DNA from: Staphylococcus pseudoxylosus
Lineage (GTDB): Bacteria; Bacillota; Bacilli; Staphylococcales; Staphylococcaceae
Direction: 5' to 3'
Assembly: GCF_003697915.1 (NCBI RefSeq)
Contig: NZ_RCVN01000005.1
Coordinates: forward strand, 1 to 64,000
Length of the DNA stretch: 64,000 nt
Positions 1-9,078 of this stretch are shown piece by piece. Made by a program: the position numbers and the translations under genes. The stretch's first letter is position 1. Every line of letters begins with the position of its first letter. The notes beneath the pieces are model-generated. The model worked only from the letters and a program-made list of their open reading frames with translations, did not search any database and had not been told where the DNA came from.

Positions 1-24
1 AAAAAAGGCTTATAGCCGCAGAGC

Positions 25-50
25 AAACCACCCGTTATACGGGTGGTTTT
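25..50. terminator. bidirectional hairpin at left edge
   Basis: Arms AAACCACCC and GGGTGGTTT are perfectly complementary around a short GTTATAC loop. T runs are short on both sides. It lies downstream of the leftward gene ending at 184 and could also end a rightward gene outside the window. Confidence 0.6.
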
Positions 51-183
51 GATTAGTAAATTTCTATTAACCATTGATTAAATTAATTTAAATAGCTAGA
101 CAAATCAATGTAGCTAGTACTCGTCAGTAATTCTAAGTATAGCGTTGCAAACAAACTTATAGCTTTCTAAATTTAAATCGGTC

Positions 184-702
184 TTATTCATTATTATTGA
201 TTTGTGCTTGTAGTGATTGTGAATTAGACTGTGAAATATTGAGTAAATATTTGGACCTTGCCAATGATTGCTTACTGTTATTATAGGAAACCCCAGTTCG
301 CTTGGAAAGTAACACCGTGACAAGTGACCCTAATATCGCTAACACTGTAATTGTGATAAATAATGACACATTCGCAGTTGGATTCACAAAAAAGATAACC
401 ACCGCAATAAGTATAGATACTATAGCGATACCGATTAATATTAATGTAGCATACATATATTGCGTTGCTTGTTTCAAATCTTTTTGAAATTGTTCTTTGG
501 AACGTCTATAGTAGAGGTTATTTTTGTATAATTTCAAATCTTTGTTTGCATCCATCGTTTGCGCAAAATCTGAAACTTCTTTATTGTCATCCTTTTTTAA
601 TGCTTCGATGATTGGTTGATAACCAAATGTAAGTGCAATTTTTTTCTCTTTTACTGTGCCCTTTGCCAGCCGGTTCAATTCTTCTAATTTTTGTTGGTTC
701 AT
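184..702 (-). CDS. unknown protein with two membrane segments
   Basis: I do not recognise this 172-residue protein. It has a charged, probably cytoplasmic N-terminal region of about 80 residues, two hydrophobic segments (about residues 82-106 and 112-133) joined by a very short loop, and a polar Gln/Asn/Ser-rich tail. Both ends are therefore predicted in the cytoplasm. The ATG at 702 is preferred because GGGAG sits 8 bases upstream. A GTG at 711 is in frame but is part of that same Shine-Dalgarno sequence. It lies 105 bp downstream of the coiled-coil gene at 808-2727 on the same strand, so the two probably form an operon. No function is assigned. Confidence 0.75.
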   Translation of the reverse strand: MNQQKLEELNRLAKGTVKEKKIALTFGYQPIIEALKKDDNKEVSDFAQTMDANKDLKLYKNNLYYRRSKEQFQKDLKQATQYMYATLILIGIAIVSILIAVVIFFVNPTANVSLFITITVLAILGSLVTVLLSKRTGVSYNNSKQSLARSKYLLNISQSNSQSLQAQINNNE

Positions 703-807
703 TGTTTCCACTCCCGTATTGTTTAATATTGATCCGTGTTATTAAGCTAGCGCTCACTTATCCATTGAGACTGCTATTTTGTTAACAATAGGTGCTTCTA
801 AACATCA

Positions 808-2727
808 TTATTTATTTTTTGATAATTCTGTTTTTTGTGAATTTTGAACTTGAGTTTGCGTCTCTTTATTATTATCTTGTTTTTCTTGGCTGTTGGCTAC
901 ATGACTACCAAATAAAGTACCTGAACCTAGCACGGCACATAAAAAGAGTCCACCTAACCAAGTAAAGAACGTTGGTTTTTTTCTTCGTTCATAGCGTTTT
1001 GCTTTTTCAGCATCATCATCTAATAAGTTACCGACATCGATGTTCTGCGGTCCAGCCACCTTACTGAAATTTGATTGATTTGAATCATTATTTGAAAAAC
1101 TTAGGGCCTGTTGTTTAATTTCCATAGCCCGCGCTGAGATACTTAAACTTGTTTGATTACTTTGTTCTAGTTGTTGATTTAATCGATCTAGATGACTTCT
1201 ATTATTTTGAAGTTCCATTTCTTTAGAACGGATCGATTCATCTTTATCTGCGCTTTCTCTTTTTGATTTCTCTAATTCTACTCTTAACCAATTAATTTCA
1301 TCTGTCATTTGTGAATCTTTTAATTCATAATCAGTTACTTTTTGATTCACTGCTAAATCTAAACGTTCATTAAATGTTGCTTCATTATGAATTAAATCTT
1401 GTTCTAACTTACTAATTTCTCCTCTAAGTTTGTCGACATCTTCACTTCTTTTTTGGACTAATGTTTCCACATCTTTTTCCATAATATTTTGAAGTTCCGA
1501 CTTTTTAGTAGCTATAGTCTCTTGATGATGTTGAACGATGTCATCGACAATCTTAGTAATATGCAAATCATAGTCATTTTTCACATTGGCATCTAGTACT
1601 TTAATTTGATTATTATAAGCATTTTTTGCTTTATCTGATAATGTCTTCTCATATTCACGAATACGATTTGTTAAAATCGGTCTTTCTTCTCTTTCTATTC
1701 TTTCTTCCATATCTCTGCGTGCTTTTTCGCTACGCTCGTTTTTACTTGTTTCAAATTCTTTTTCTAATTTTTTAGTTTGTTCTTCAACTTTTTTTGGAAT
1801 AACTCCTAAATCTTCTTGTAATTTACTTTCAATTTGTGTGTATGTTTTATGATATTGAGAATCATTAGATTTATAATTACGCATTTTATCTGCTTCAATG
1901 CTTTTGCTCCACAAATCATTAACAAGCTGATTGAATATACTGTTTATAATATCTTCTCTCTTTTTTTCTAAAACTGCTAATTTATCATTTTTTGCTTTAT
2001 TAAAGTCGTCTTCTGTTAATTGTTCAAGTTTTCGGTAAGTAGGTAATATGTCTTCATTATATCCTTTATCATCGACAATACTTCTAAATTCTAAATTTTC
2101 GTCATCTAAATATATTTTATCTATAAGCGAATCCAGTGTGTGATATAGATTACTCTTTAAAAACTGTATGTCTGAAGAATCTTCGTTTTTATTTATAGAT
2201 ATAACTTGTTTATTCTTTTTCTCATTAAACAATTTTTTCTTAGCTCCATTTTTATTTTGAATTTGTTCTATAATCGCATCTTTCAGTGGTTGTAATGTTT
2301 CAAAGTTTAATCCTTTACTTAAATCAGAAATATCACAGCCAGCAATATTGATGTCTTTTAAAATATCATTGTTTATAACTTTCAATTTGGACTCATTTTT
2401 ATGAGGCATATACAGTCTTAAACCAAAATTACAGTCAGGACGTTTAACCTCTTGAATATGTTGTAAAGAAGTTAGGTCTGTAATACAGTATTCTCGATCT
2501 TCGAATATTTTGAATGGCTCATTTTCATCATTATGATCTATTGTCACATCAAATGATTGCACAATTTTTGAGGACCCTAAGATTTGTTTAAAAGAATCAA
2601 CAGCATTCCCTTTAGAATCTCCTTTTCTCAATACTGGGGCAACGATTGGAACAATATATATTTCGGTTTCTCCTGCAAGTACATGGTCTATTTCTAAAGA
2701 ACTAATATCTAAAACGTTATTGCTCAT
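808..2727 (-). CDS. unknown coiled-coil protein with C-terminal membrane anchor
   Basis: A 639-residue protein I cannot place in a family. Residues 1 to about 150 look globular (hydrophobic strands such as IYIVPIVAPVL). About 200-280 is charged and helical. Roughly 290-545 is very rich in Glu, Lys, Gln and Asp with heptad-like spacing, indicating a long coiled coil. RRKK precedes a single hydrophobic segment at about 587-610, followed by a 29-residue polar tail. By the positive-inside rule the coiled coil is cytoplasmic and the tail outside. The start ATG has AAGGA 9 bases upstream. The gene leads a probable two-gene unit with the two-TM protein at 184-702. Automated names such as inclusion-body or chromosome-partition protein would rest only on coiled-coil similarity. 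Confidence 0.75.
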   Translation of the reverse strand: MSNNVLDISSLEIDHVLAGETEIYIVPIVAPVLRKGDSKGNAVDSFKQILGSSKIVQSFDVTIDHNDENEPFKIFEDREYCITDLTSLQHIQEVKRPDCNFGLRLYMPHKNESKLKVINNDILKDINIAGCDISDLSKGLNFETLQPLKDAIIEQIQNKNGAKKKLFNEKKNKQVISINKNEDSSDIQFLKSNLYHTLDSLIDKIYLDDENLEFRSIVDDKGYNEDILPTYRKLEQLTEDDFNKAKNDKLAVLEKKREDIINSIFNQLVNDLWSKSIEADKMRNYKSNDSQYHKTYTQIESKLQEDLGVIPKKVEEQTKKLEKEFETSKNERSEKARRDMEERIEREERPILTNRIREYEKTLSDKAKNAYNNQIKVLDANVKNDYDLHITKIVDDIVQHHQETIATKKSELQNIMEKDVETLVQKRSEDVDKLRGEISKLEQDLIHNEATFNERLDLAVNQKVTDYELKDSQMTDEINWLRVELEKSKRESADKDESIRSKEMELQNNRSHLDRLNQQLEQSNQTSLSISARAMEIKQQALSFSNNDSNQSNFSKVAGPQNIDVGNLLDDDAEKAKRYERRKKPTFFTWLGGLFLCAVLGSGTLFGSHVANSQEKQDNNKETQTQVQNSQKTELSKNK

Positions 2728-3238
2728 TACATGTCATCCTTCCATTCGAGTTATTGTTTAAAAAGTATTTTAATAATACTTAAATGACTTCACTTTATGC
2801 TTAATCGATAGTCAAGAAGTCATAAAATAATATTTCTGCCTGTGCAATGAAATAATATCAAAAAACAAACTTATGTATTTTTTAATATCTTCTCAAATAA
2901 ATTATTATTACCAGTCATATTTAGATGATAACATATTAATTAAAGTTGTAATATTAATATTTTAAATAAAAACACGTATTTTAATTATTAATTTTTCTGA
3001 TTTTGTGATAATTTTTACACAATATCTGAAATATAAACATTTTTTCGTTGTGAAATGAAGGATTAACAGTGATGTGTGGAAATTCACCATTTAAAATCAT
3101 CAAATGAACTTCGTCAAACTACCTCATTAATCACAGAAATATTTAAGGTTAAACAGCAGTTTCAGTAAATGGTTACCAATGAAATCGAATTTGGTTTTAC
3201 AACAATAAAGAGGTTCTTTATTCAAGAACATAAAAATA
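2728..3238. other. AT-rich intergenic region, possible gene debris
   Basis: No intact gene is seen in 511 bp. The part next to the coiled-coil gene should hold its leftward promoter, but I see no convincing -35/-10 pair. On the + strand, 3079-3240 contains short open stretches broken by stops (for example from the ATG at 3168) that read like protein debris. I could not match them to a transposase or other family. Confidence 0.4.
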
Positions 3239-3276
3239 GAAAGTCCGAGACATTAATTTATGTCTCGGACTTTTAT
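3239..3276. terminator. hairpin terminator after the NRPS
   Basis: AAAGTCCGAGACAT pairs perfectly with ATGTCTCGGACTTT across a six-base loop, with A and T runs outside, so it can work in both directions. It lies about 65 bp past the stop of the leftward NRPS gene. Confidence 0.85.
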
Positions 3277-3341
3277 CATTTTTAACTTACTTAAGAATTG
3301 ATATAAAAAACAATTCTAATGTGTTCTATTTAGTTAATCTT

Positions 3342-6300
3342 TTACTCTATTTCACTTATTTTCTGTTCTGGATATTTTGTAACATTATCTAATATATTTA
3401 TAAATTTATCCAACATACGTTTGATTGTTGATGAAGAAAATAACTCACTTGCATATTTTAAAGACACTTTGTAAACTTCATCACCTTCGATTATCATGTG
3501 TAAATCAAATTTAACGTTTGTATCGAAAGTTTCTTTACGTTCAATTTCCCAACCGTCTATGTTCAATAACTGATTATTTATATTTTGAAAAGAAAATGTT
3601 ACATCATGCAATGTGTTACGAGTTAAATTATATTTTTCTATAATTTCTTCTTTTAATTGTTCAATAGGATAATCTTGGTTATCTAAAGCTTTTAACGATA
3701 AATCAGTAATTTCTGTTAATAATTGATTTATTGATTTATTTTCTTTTGGATAACCACGTAAAGCAAGCCTATTAAAAAACGGACCCGCCACCTCTTCCGT
3801 ATCCTTAAAGGTACGTCCTGAAAAAGGGCTACCGATTACTATATCTTCTTGATTAGTATACTTACTCATCAATATCATTAGCGATGTTAATAATATTGTA
3901 TAGTCAGTACTACCAGTTGTTTGTGTAAGTTTATCCATTGCTTTTTTCATTTCATTAGACAAGTTTACAGTAATTGTTTTGCCCTCAAAAGTTTGTTGTT
4001 TGGGCCTTGGATAGTCTAAAGGTAAATCTAAAATAGGTAATTTATCTTCAAACTGTGATAACCAAAATTTGCGTTGGTCGGTTAAATCATAATTTTTAAT
4101 CCACTCACTATAATCTTTATACTGTAACTTCTTGTTTTCTATGTTATGACCTCGATATAATTTTGAAAATTCATTAATGATATGATAGATAGTGACTCCA
4201 TCTGAAATGATATGATGGATATCAAATAATAATATATAACGCTGCTCATCATATTTCACTATTTTAATTCTTAACAACGGCGCCATCTTTAAATTAAACG
4301 GTTGTACAAAGTCTTGTAAGAGACTATCATAATCAATTTTTGATTTTTCTTCATAGTCTACACTAATTTGTGTATCATCTTCGATTATCTGAACAGTTTC
4401 TCCATTAATTCTTTCAAAACGCGTTCTTAATACCTCATGCCGATTAACTAAAGTTTGAAAGGCATACTGTATGCGTTGAATATCTAAATCACCTTTTATT
4501 TTAAATGCTCCAGGCATATTATATGATGTTGTTTGTTTACCAGCAATTGTATTCAAAGTATATATATGCTGTTGAATCGGAGATATAGAATAAAATAGTT
4601 TATCTTCAGCTTTTGGTATATTTCGTATATTCTTGTATTCATTACTTTCTTTTATAATTTTAGCCAATTGTATAACTATTGGTTTTTCAAAAATAACTGT
4701 GACTGGTATACGAACACCACTTCTATATTCTATTTCATTTATAATTCCCAAAGCATTAAGTGAATGTCCTCCTATTTCAAAGAAATTATCATTCATTCCA
4801 ACCTTTTCAATACCTATTATCTTCTCAAATATTTGGGTAAGCATTACTTCTGTGTCATCTTTAGGTGCAACATATACTTTGCTTTCAATCTTAATTTCAG
4901 GTAACTGCCTTTTATTTAATTTACCATTATCTGTAACTGGTATTTTTTCAATTTGAGTTATATATTTTGGAATCATATAATTTGGCAAGCTTTCGCTTAA
5001 ATTTCTTTTGATATTTTCATAGTTTAGCTGCTCTTCTGAGACTAGGTAAGCACAAAGATCTATATTTCCATCTCCCATTGATTTGGCAATGACAGCGACA
5101 TCTGTAAGTTTTTCATTTTTACGTAAAGCACTTTCTATTTCACCAAGTTCAATGCGATAACCACGTATTTTTACTTGATCATCGATACGCCCTAAACATA
5201 TAATATTTCCATCTTCTTGCCATTTCGCTAAGTCACCTGTTCGGTATAATTTCCCTTTACCAAACGGGTTATCAATAAATCTTTCTTTTGTTAATTGGGG
5301 GCGGTTTAAATAACCATCAGTCACACCTGCTCCTCCTATACAAAGCTCTCCTTGAGTACCAATACCCATGAGATTATTATCTTCATCCATAATATACGCT
5401 TGCGTATTCGCAATAGGTTGACCAATAGGTATAGTTTCATAGATAACATTATTTTCAAAACTAAAGTTTGTCACATCAATAGTAGTTTCAGTAGGACCAT
5501 AAACATTGATTAATTGTGTATTATTCACCTTACCAATCCATTGATTAAATTGATTAACTAACTCTGGCTTCACTGCTTCGCCTCCAACTAAGACATACCT
5601 TAAGCTAGAAAGTAAGTTCGCTTGTTTAGTTAACTGAATATAATGAATAAATGGATTAAACATTGAAGGTACAAAGACAACTATCGATACTTTAGATGTG
5701 TGAATTAATGATGTGATTAATTCTGAGTTACCTTCTTTCCCCGAAGGTAACAATGTGGCTTGTGCACCAACCATAGCCCATCCAAATAATTCCCAAATTG
5801 ACGGGTCAAATGTAAATGGCATTTTAAATAATATATTATCTTTACTACTAATACCAAATCTCTTAATCCTTCTATTAAGATTATTCATAACACCTTTAGA
5901 AGTTATCTTAACACCCTTAGGTTTACCTGTAGTGCCAGAAGTATAAATAATACACATCACATCAGATATACTTGTGACATGCGATAAATTCTTTGTGGGT
6001 TGTATTGATGTACTTTTGTCTTCCATTAAATTTATAACCGATTGATTAAATTCAATAGAAGTCCCTAAATCTCTATCTGTTAATAGTGTATTGGGCTTAC
6101 TATCACTTAAAATATAATTGATACGCTCAATCGGATATTCTGGATCAATTGGGACATAGGCGCCACCCGCTTTTAAAACACCATATATCCCAACTATCAT
6201 TTCCAAATTACGATTTGTCATTACACCTACTAAGCTATTTGGTTTAACGCCATTGCGTCGTAATTGATGCGCGACTTGATTTGCTTTAGCGTTTAATGTT

Positions 6301-7718
6301 TGATAAGTAAGGCTTTCACCTTCGTAAGTAACTGCCTTGTTATTTGGTGTTTTTTTCACTTGGCTCTCAAAAACATCCACAAAGGTTTTCGTGTTATCCA
6401 TACTTACTTGTGTATCATTAAACCCCTGTAAAATAAGCGTCTTTTCTTCATCTGTAAGAGTCTCAATTTCACTAATTTTTTGTTCTGGATTCTCTAGAAT
6501 TACATTTAAAATTTTTATAATATTTGAGTGTAAATTTATAACTTCCTTTTCGCTGACCAGGTCCAGCTGGTACTCGTAATCTATTTCAAGGCTGTCTTCT
6601 CCATCTCTATTACTTATATTTAGACCTAATGGGACATTTGTGGTACCAGGGTCTAACCATTCTTCTGAGTATCCTTTTTTAATAAAATCTGGGTTATGTT
6701 GAGTGTTTTGAAATGATACTACAAAGTCTAATAAACCTTTTGCATTTTTGCTATGTTCCACTATATAACTATTTGGATATTTTCTATGTTTCAACAATTT
6801 GAATGTTTCTTTTTTCATTAACTTTAAAAATTCATTAATGGATAATTTTTTATCTATTTCCACTATTATAGGTAACACTCTTGAATAGACTCCTGTGACT
6901 TGCTTTTCAAATTGCGTATTTCTATTGTGTAATATTAATCCAATCGAATTCTTATTTACTGAATTTTTTTTATACTTTAGAATTAGCATAGCAGCGGAAA
7001 ACAAATTGCTAATACTCAATTGATTACTTATACAAAATTCCATAATTTTATGTGTGTATATGTCTGAAAGTCTATAATTTAGCCTATTCCCCTGGGCACT
7101 ATTATTCCTTTTACTTTCAAACAACTCGCTATTTTCTAAATTTTCTACTTTTTTAATCCAAAATTGTTTATCTTTTTCAAATCTAGATGAATTTTTATAA
7201 TTTATTTCTTCTTCCACGTGATCTAAATACGTATATTCAAAATTTTCTTCTTTTTTTCCGTAAATTAATGATTCACATAATGTATCCCCAGCTATAGTCA
7301 TGCTCCAGCCATCTGAAATAAAATGATGTTGCAACAATAATATTCCAATATCTCCACTAGGCTGTGTTAAAATTACAAATTTAAATAATTCGCTATTGAG
7401 GGCAAATATATTTGATTTTATCTGCGTAGTAATCCATTCATCATAACCCTTTTTATTATTATAAAAATCAATATACTCAAAGGCTTTTCTTTTATATTCA
7501 TCAATATATTGTTTATATTCAGCGTTCACTTTTCTAACTTTAATCCTATAACTCTCATGTCTTTTTATTAAATTGTTTAGTGATTTATCAATTTCTTCTA
7601 TTTTAACATTATCTTTAATAGTAACCATTGCTGCTATATTATTAATACTAGTGTTTTCATAATATTCTTCTAACTGAATAATTTCACGTTGCGCTTCAGA
7701 TAATATATACTCTCTCAC
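3342..7718 (-). CDS. nonribosomal peptide synthetase, C-A-PCP-C, truncated after second C domain
   Basis: A 1458-residue NRPS from the GTG at 7718, which has GGAGGT 7 bases upstream; the ATG at 7757 lacks such a site. Domain order: condensation about 1-430 with HHFISDG near 131; adenylation about 440-940 with YTSGTTGKPKG near 591, YGPTETT, YRTGDL and NGKLNKRQLP; carrier protein about 945-1015 with the phosphopantetheine serine in GGHSL near 979; second condensation about 1040-1458 with HHIISDG near 1168. The starting C domain suggests either acyl-chain loading or acceptance from a partner enzyme. The protein ends at PEQKISEIE, the same C-to-A linker motif that precedes the A domain of module one, so a second A-PCP and any thioesterase or reductase are absent. 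No phosphopantetheinyl transferase or exporter gene lies nearby. By eye against GrsA, the A-domain pocket reads about D-P-W-M-L-G-V-I-D; I assign no substrate. Confidence 0.93.
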   Translation of the reverse strand: MREYILSEAQREIIQLEEYYENTSINNIAAMVTIKDNVKIEEIDKSLNNLIKRHESYRIKVRKVNAEYKQYIDEYKRKAFEYIDFYNNKKGYDEWITTQIKSNIFALNSELFKFVILTQPSGDIGILLLQHHFISDGWSMTIAGDTLCESLIYGKKEENFEYTYLDHVEEEINYKNSSRFEKDKQFWIKKVENLENSELFESKRNNSAQGNRLNYRLSDIYTHKIMEFCISNQLSISNLFSAAMLILKYKKNSVNKNSIGLILHNRNTQFEKQVTGVYSRVLPIIVEIDKKLSINEFLKLMKKETFKLLKHRKYPNSYIVEHSKNAKGLLDFVVSFQNTQHNPDFIKKGYSEEWLDPGTTNVPLGLNISNRDGEDSLEIDYEYQLDLVSEKEVINLHSNIIKILNVILENPEQKISEIETLTDEEKTLILQGFNDTQVSMDNTKTFVDVFESQVKKTPNNKAVTYEGESLTYQTLNAKANQVAHQLRRNGVKPNSLVGVMTNRNLEMIVGIYGVLKAGGAYVPIDPEYPIERINYILSDSKPNTLLTDRDLGTSIEFNQSVINLMEDKSTSIQPTKNLSHVTSISDVMCIIYTSGTTGKPKGVKITSKGVMNNLNRRIKRFGISSKDNILFKMPFTFDPSIWELFGWAMVGAQATLLPSGKEGNSELITSLIHTSKVSIVVFVPSMFNPFIHYIQLTKQANLLSSLRYVLVGGEAVKPELVNQFNQWIGKVNNTQLINVYGPTETTIDVTNFSFENNVIYETIPIGQPIANTQAYIMDEDNNLMGIGTQGELCIGGAGVTDGYLNRPQLTKERFIDNPFGKGKLYRTGDLAKWQEDGNIICLGRIDDQVKIRGYRIELGEIESALRKNEKLTDVAVIAKSMGDGNIDLCAYLVSEEQLNYENIKRNLSESLPNYMIPKYITQIEKIPVTDNGKLNKRQLPEIKIESKVYVAPKDDTEVMLTQIFEKIIGIEKVGMNDNFFEIGGHSLNALGIINEIEYRSGVRIPVTVIFEKPIVIQLAKIIKESNEYKNIRNIPKAEDKLFYSISPIQQHIYTLNTIAGKQTTSYNMPGAFKIKGDLDIQRIQYAFQTLVNRHEVLRTRFERINGETVQIIEDDTQISVDYEEKSKIDYDSLLQDFVQPFNLKMAPLLRIKIVKYDEQRYILLFDIHHIISDGVTIYHIINEFSKLYRGHNIENKKLQYKDYSEWIKNYDLTDQRKFWLSQFEDKLPILDLPLDYPRPKQQTFEGKTITVNLSNEMKKAMDKLTQTTGSTDYTILLTSLMILMSKYTNQEDIVIGSPFSGRTFKDTEEVAGPFFNRLALRGYPKENKSINQLLTEITDLSLKALDNQDYPIEQLKEEIIEKYNLTRNTLHDVTFSFQNINNQLLNIDGWEIERKETFDTNVKFDLHMIIEGDEVYKVSLKYASELFSSSTIKRMLDKFINILDNVTKYPEQKISEIE

Positions 7719-7755
7719 TAATTTTACCTCCATAATTTTAATCAATGTATATAAC

Positions 7756-7767
7756 ATGTAATTACAT
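7756..7767. promoter_or_regulatory. 12-bp perfect palindrome in NRPS leader
   Basis: ATGTAATTACAT is a perfect 12-bp palindrome lying between the predicted NRPS promoter and its ribosome binding site. It could be an operator; no regulator is identified. Confidence 0.35.
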
Positions 7768-7815
7768 ACATTTGCATATTATTTTATGACGATATTCTTT
7801 GTAATTTTTACTACA

Positions 7816-7843
7816 ATTATATATTCAAATAAGTATAGTTCAA
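7816..7843 (-). promoter_or_regulatory. predicted sigma-A promoter for the NRPS
   Basis: On the minus strand TTGAAC (7843-7838) and TATAAT (7821-7816) are separated by 16 bp. The leader to the GTG start would be about 90 nt. This would let the NRPS be transcribed independently of the dehydrogenase upstream. Confidence 0.45.
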
Positions 7844-7915
7844 TAAAACAGAAAAGGGTCAGGATGTATTTTATTTTGGGATTACTACATCTCAAGGTGT
7901 GTTACTCATTTCTTT

Positions 7916-8662
7916 TTAAGCTAAGTATTTGTGTAATTTTTTCTTCAAAAATAATGGTGATACTTGATATAATTTTAAAAGGTAATGGACAAGTTGAGGC
8001 TTGTTTATTTCTTCTTTTTTCTTTTGAATTCCTTTTACTATAGTTTTTGCTAATTTATCTGGATTTAATATAAACGTTTTATTCATGTTTTTATATAATC
8101 CATGTAGATCTGCTTTCTTTAAAAATGGAGTAGCTATTGGTCCTGGGTTTACTACAAGAACATGGTACTTTGGCTCTTCCATTCTTAAAGTATTTAATAT
8201 TTGAGAAAATGCCGCTTTTGAAGCTCCGTAATGACCAGTACCTTTATCTGTTATTAATGAAGCAAAGCTAGAAATACCTACAATTGTTGGTTCTTCAACA
8301 AAAAATTTTCGCAAAACATTCAATAAAATAGAAAAATTAATTGTATTAATTTTATAAATTTCATTCATTTGCTCTATAGAGATGGAAGACATATTTACTA
8401 TATAACTCAAGCCTGCACAATGAATAAAACCGTCTATATCATTGCTTAATTTATGCTCTAGCAATGTTAAATCTTCAATATTTAATAAGTCACATTCTAT
8501 AACCTGAACACTCTTGTTATTTTTAAATAATTCAATTTGATTAAATTTATATAAATCTCGCGAAAGGATAGTAACTTTACAACCTTTATTAAGCAATGTT
8601 TTTACGATAGAGTAACCTAAACCACTGGTTCCCCCAGTAATAATGTAATGCTTATTATCCAC
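7916..8662 (-). CDS. short-chain dehydrogenase/reductase (SDR)
   Basis: A 248-residue classical SDR. The nucleotide-binding motif TGGTSGLG is at residues 9-16, HCAG at 81-84 is the NNAG-like motif, Ser131/132 precede the catalytic Tyr145 and Lys149 in YGASK, and NPGPIATPF follows. It should catalyse NAD(P)-dependent interconversion of an alcohol and a ketone in the cytoplasm; the substrate is unknown. The start is GTG with AAGGAG 7 bases upstream. It lies 197 bp upstream of the NRPS on the same strand, so it could modify or reductively release the peptide product, but this is inference from position only. SDRs are very common, so coincidence is possible. Confidence 0.88.
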   Translation of the reverse strand: MDNKHYIITGGTSGLGYSIVKTLLNKGCKVTILSRDLYKFNQIELFKNNKSVQVIECDLLNIEDLTLLEHKLSNDIDGFIHCAGLSYIVNMSSISIEQMNEIYKINTINFSILLNVLRKFFVEEPTIVGISSFASLITDKGTGHYGASKAAFSQILNTLRMEEPKYHVLVVNPGPIATPFLKKADLHGLYKNMNKTFILNPDKLAKTIVKGIQKKKEEINKPQLVHYLLKLYQVSPLFLKKKLHKYLA

Positions 8663-8804
8663 ACTAACACTCCTTTTAATTATATTTTAAAATTGAAATA
8701 TCAATGACAATCACGATAATAACATAAAAATCAGTTATAAATCATTTTTTATATGTTTACCAATCAATAAAAAATATATTTTTATATAATATTAAAGAAA
8801 TTAA

Positions 8805-8912
8805 AAACAATGGGAAGCTATACAAAGTTTAATAAAAGAAAATTTTGTGGATAGTACTATGGCAAAAGGAATGTTTATAGAAGAAAATAAGAATCACAAA
8901 CAAAATATTTAA
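8805..8912 (+). pseudogene. possible 3' remnant of a rightward gene
   Basis: After an in-frame TAA at 8802, about 35 codons stay open (beginning KQWEAIQSLIKENF) and end at TAA 8910-8912, directly against a strong rightward terminator. There is no start codon or Shine-Dalgarno sequence at its head. A protein-like stretch followed by a terminator looks like the tail of a gene whose front has been deleted. I do not recognise the family. Confidence 0.25.
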
Positions 8913-8946
8913 AGGACTAATTCATATGAAAATGAATTAGTCCTTT
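8911..8946 (+). terminator. strong rho-independent hairpin
   Basis: AAAGGACTAATTCAT pairs with ATGAATTAGTCCTTT around a short loop. It is symmetric, so it may also stop leftward transcription from the CGNR gene ending at 9079. Confidence 0.75.
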
Positions 8947-9078
8947 AAAAAAATGAAATTTATAATCAACCACGTATAATAAAATCATACCGTAAATATG
9001 AATAGTAAAATTTGAAATTATCGATGTTAAAGTAACAACAACTACAATAGATGGAGTAATAATCAAAGATGTATTAAT

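Larger units (their letters stand above)
8663..9078. other. intergenic region with gene remnant and terminator
   Basis: A 416-bp gap between two leftward genes. It holds a short open stretch on the + strand ending at 8912 and the hairpin at 8911-8946, both listed separately. The rest is AT-rich with no gene seen. Confidence 0.5.

Noticed and set aside
114..323. 69-codon leftward frame at the left edge
   Set aside because: It overlaps the well-supported gene at 184-702 in another frame, has no Shine-Dalgarno and shows no family features.
3342..7718. Aureusimine (AusA) synthetase
   Set aside because: AusA has A-T-C-A-T-R; this protein starts with a C domain and has one A domain and no reductase.
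7786..8043. 85-codon rightward frame over the NRPS promoter and SDR end
   Set aside because: It is antisense to the SDR C-terminus and the NRPS leader; its Phe/Leu/Ile-rich text is what AT-rich antisense gives.
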